A stretch of 55,066 nucleotides of DNA from Kushneria aurantia DSM 21353 (GTDB taxonomy: Bacteria; Pseudomonadota; Gammaproteobacteria; Pseudomonadales; Halomonadaceae): assembly GCF_000382245.1 (NCBI RefSeq), contig NZ_KB907885.1, positions 1 through 55,066 of the forward strand, given 5' to 3'. Shown here piece by piece: positions 53,927 to 55,066 of this stretch. The notes under the pieces are model-generated. The model ran no database searches and was not told the DNA's origin. It saw only the letters and a program-made list of their open reading frames with translations. Position 1 is the stretch's first letter. Each line of letters opens with the position of its first letter. The position numbers were made by a program, and so were the translations under genes.

Positions 53927-54840
53927 ATGAGATACGAGAAACCTGCCCTCAGCTATGCCGATCAGCTCGCTCGCCTTCGCGAGCGGGGTATGCAGGTCCG
54001 GGATGAAGCCCGAGCCGAGCACTATCTGGCCCACCTGAACTACTATCGACTCGCCGCCTACTGGCTCCCCTACGAGGCAGACCACGGGAGCCATACCTTC
54101 CACCCGGGCACCCAGTTCGAGACGGTGCTGGATCATTATCTGTTTGATCGTGAGCTGCGCTTGCTGATGCTCGATGCCATCGAGCGGATCGAGGTGTCGC
54201 TGCGCGGCCACTTTGCCTATCAGCTGGGCCACCGCCATGGACCGCATGCGCTGAGCAGGCCTCGCTGTTTACAGACTCCAACCGGTGGAACTATCGGAAC
54301 GGGTTGGCCGGCCTTCTCAAGGATGTGCAGAGTAACCGTGAGGTGTTCATCCAGCACTTCCGCACACATTACGATGAGCCCCTGCCGCCCGTGTGGGCGG
54401 TGGTGGAGATCATGAGCTTCGGCCAGCTTTCGAAGTGGCTCAAGCATCTTGCTCATAGCGATGACCGCAACGCTATCGCCAGGCTCTATTGCCTGGATGA
54501 GCGGATCCTGACCTCCTTCTGCCACCATCTGAACGTAGTCCGCAACCACTGTGCTCATCATGCCCGGGTCTGGAACCGTGAGCTGACGGTAAAGTTCACG
54601 CTGCCGCGCAACCCCCAGCCGTTGGGGGAGAGCCTGGTAAAGGCCAGAGACGAATCGGCGCAGCGCAAGCTTTACAACACCTTGACGATGCTCGCCTATC
54701 TGCTTGATGTGATCAGCCGCCATCACCACTTTCGAAAGCGGCTGGCGGAGCTGATCGAGCGCTATGCCATCAACCCCGCCAGCATGGGCTTCCCCGACGA
54801 TTGGCTGCAGCGACCCACGTGGCTCGGGCGTCTTTCCTAG
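53927..54840 (+). pseudogene. Abi_2 (AbiD/AbiF-like) abortive infection gene, broken by one frameshift
   Basis: The first frame gives the family's N-terminus (YADQLARLRERGMQVRDEARAEHYLAHLNYYRLAAYWLPY, FDRELRLLMLDAIERIEVSLRGHFAYQLG). From near 54256 the match moves to another frame: SLFTDSNRWNYRNGLAGLL, VFIQHFRTHYDEPLPPVWAVVEIMSFGQLSKW, LNVVRNHCAHHARVWNRELTVKF with the conserved RNxCAHH. One missing base near 54251-54257 explains the break. With the base restored, the product would be about 304 residues. It could be a real mutation or a sequencing error. Confidence 0.88.
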
Positions 54841-54899
54841 AGAATGTCGTCATGAGATGTGGTTAAATGACTACTTTCGAGGCGGAACCTGGGATCACA

Positions 54900-55066
54900 A
54901 TGACTAAAGCTCATCGGCGTCACGACCTCTCAGATAAGGATTGGGCCTTGCTGGAGCCCCACTTGCCGGGGCGAGCAGGTCAGTGGGGAGGCGTGGCCAG
55001 GGATAACCGACGCTTCATCAATGCGGTGTTCTGGATTTTGCGCACGGGCGCGCCATGGCGTGACCT
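54900..55066 (+). mobile_element. IS5-family transposase, 5' part (runs off the window)
   Basis: A frame from ATG 54900 encodes HDLSDKDWALLEPHLPGRAG, then DNRRFINAVFWILRTGAPWRD, the typical N-terminal DUF4096 block of IS5-family transposases. It continues past the window edge. It is not the same as the decayed IS5 element near 4000. The 5' end repeat is probably in 54841-54899 but cannot be defined without the other end. Confidence 0.85.

Overview
The window is high-GC gammaproteobacterial chromosome. The gene set (murU-amgK beside lptD, surA-rsmA-apaGH, rpsU-dnaG-rpoD, nasST-nasA, glutathione-dependent formaldehyde oxidation, TRAP transport) and the protein sequences fit a Halomonadaceae member (Halomonas or a relative). 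That is a judgement from gene content and sequence flavour; no search was run. Both window ends lie inside insertion sequences.

Layout. (1) 1-4082 is a mobile patch: an IS30-family remnant, an AT-rich type II restriction-modification pair, an IS3-family remnant and a decayed IS5-family transposase. The outer end of the IS5 element truncates the last codons of rsmE. (2) 4079-7636 carries housekeeping genes: rsmE, purD, a phosphoribulokinase and a HIT protein. (3) 7697-11265 is a nitrate-assimilation control and uptake unit: nasS-nasT opposite a nitrate MFS transporter that has a textbook sigma-54 promoter and a structured leader. (4) 11323-15473 holds a Coq7-like protein that has lost most of its metal ligands, an AI-2E family permease, an OsmC-like protein and the murU-amgK peptidoglycan-recycling pair. 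(5) 15603-22886 is the envelope, ribosome and stress operon lptD-surA-rsmA-apaG-apaH-glpE-cca. (6) 22855-30260 has folK-folB, a PemK/MazF-type toxin-antitoxin pair, tsaD, and the macromolecular-synthesis cluster rpsU-dnaG-rpoD with its internal terminator.

(7) 30309-35977 is a catabolic or uptake operon: LysR regulator, DUF1445/YcsI-type hydro-lyase, a complete TRAP transporter and a DUF2848 protein. The substrate is unknown. (8) 36026-42623 holds azlCD with an XRE-cupin regulator, an HNH endonuclease, tag, the formaldehyde pair frmA-fghA, mtgA and a small exported DUF4168 protein. (9) 42646-49187 holds an AEC transporter, a radical-SAM/DUF4130 pair of the 'putative DNA modification/repair' type preceded by a perfect LexA box, a phosphopantetheinyl transferase, an LpxO-like hydroxylase, dkgB and a YceI-like exported protein. 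(10) 49262-55066 is a tRNA-Ile2(CAU) gene followed by a defence-like patch: NucS/DUF91-like nuclease, large SNF2 helicase, Abi_2 abortive-infection gene broken by one frameshift, then the start of another IS5-family transposase.

Most interesting points: the SOS-box radical-SAM/DUF4130 unit, the ligand-poor Coq7 homologue, the DUF2848-TRAP-DUF1445 operon with its GTTGTC-TT-GACAAC palindrome, the AT-rich restriction-modification cassette, and the tRNA-linked nuclease/helicase/Abi cluster.
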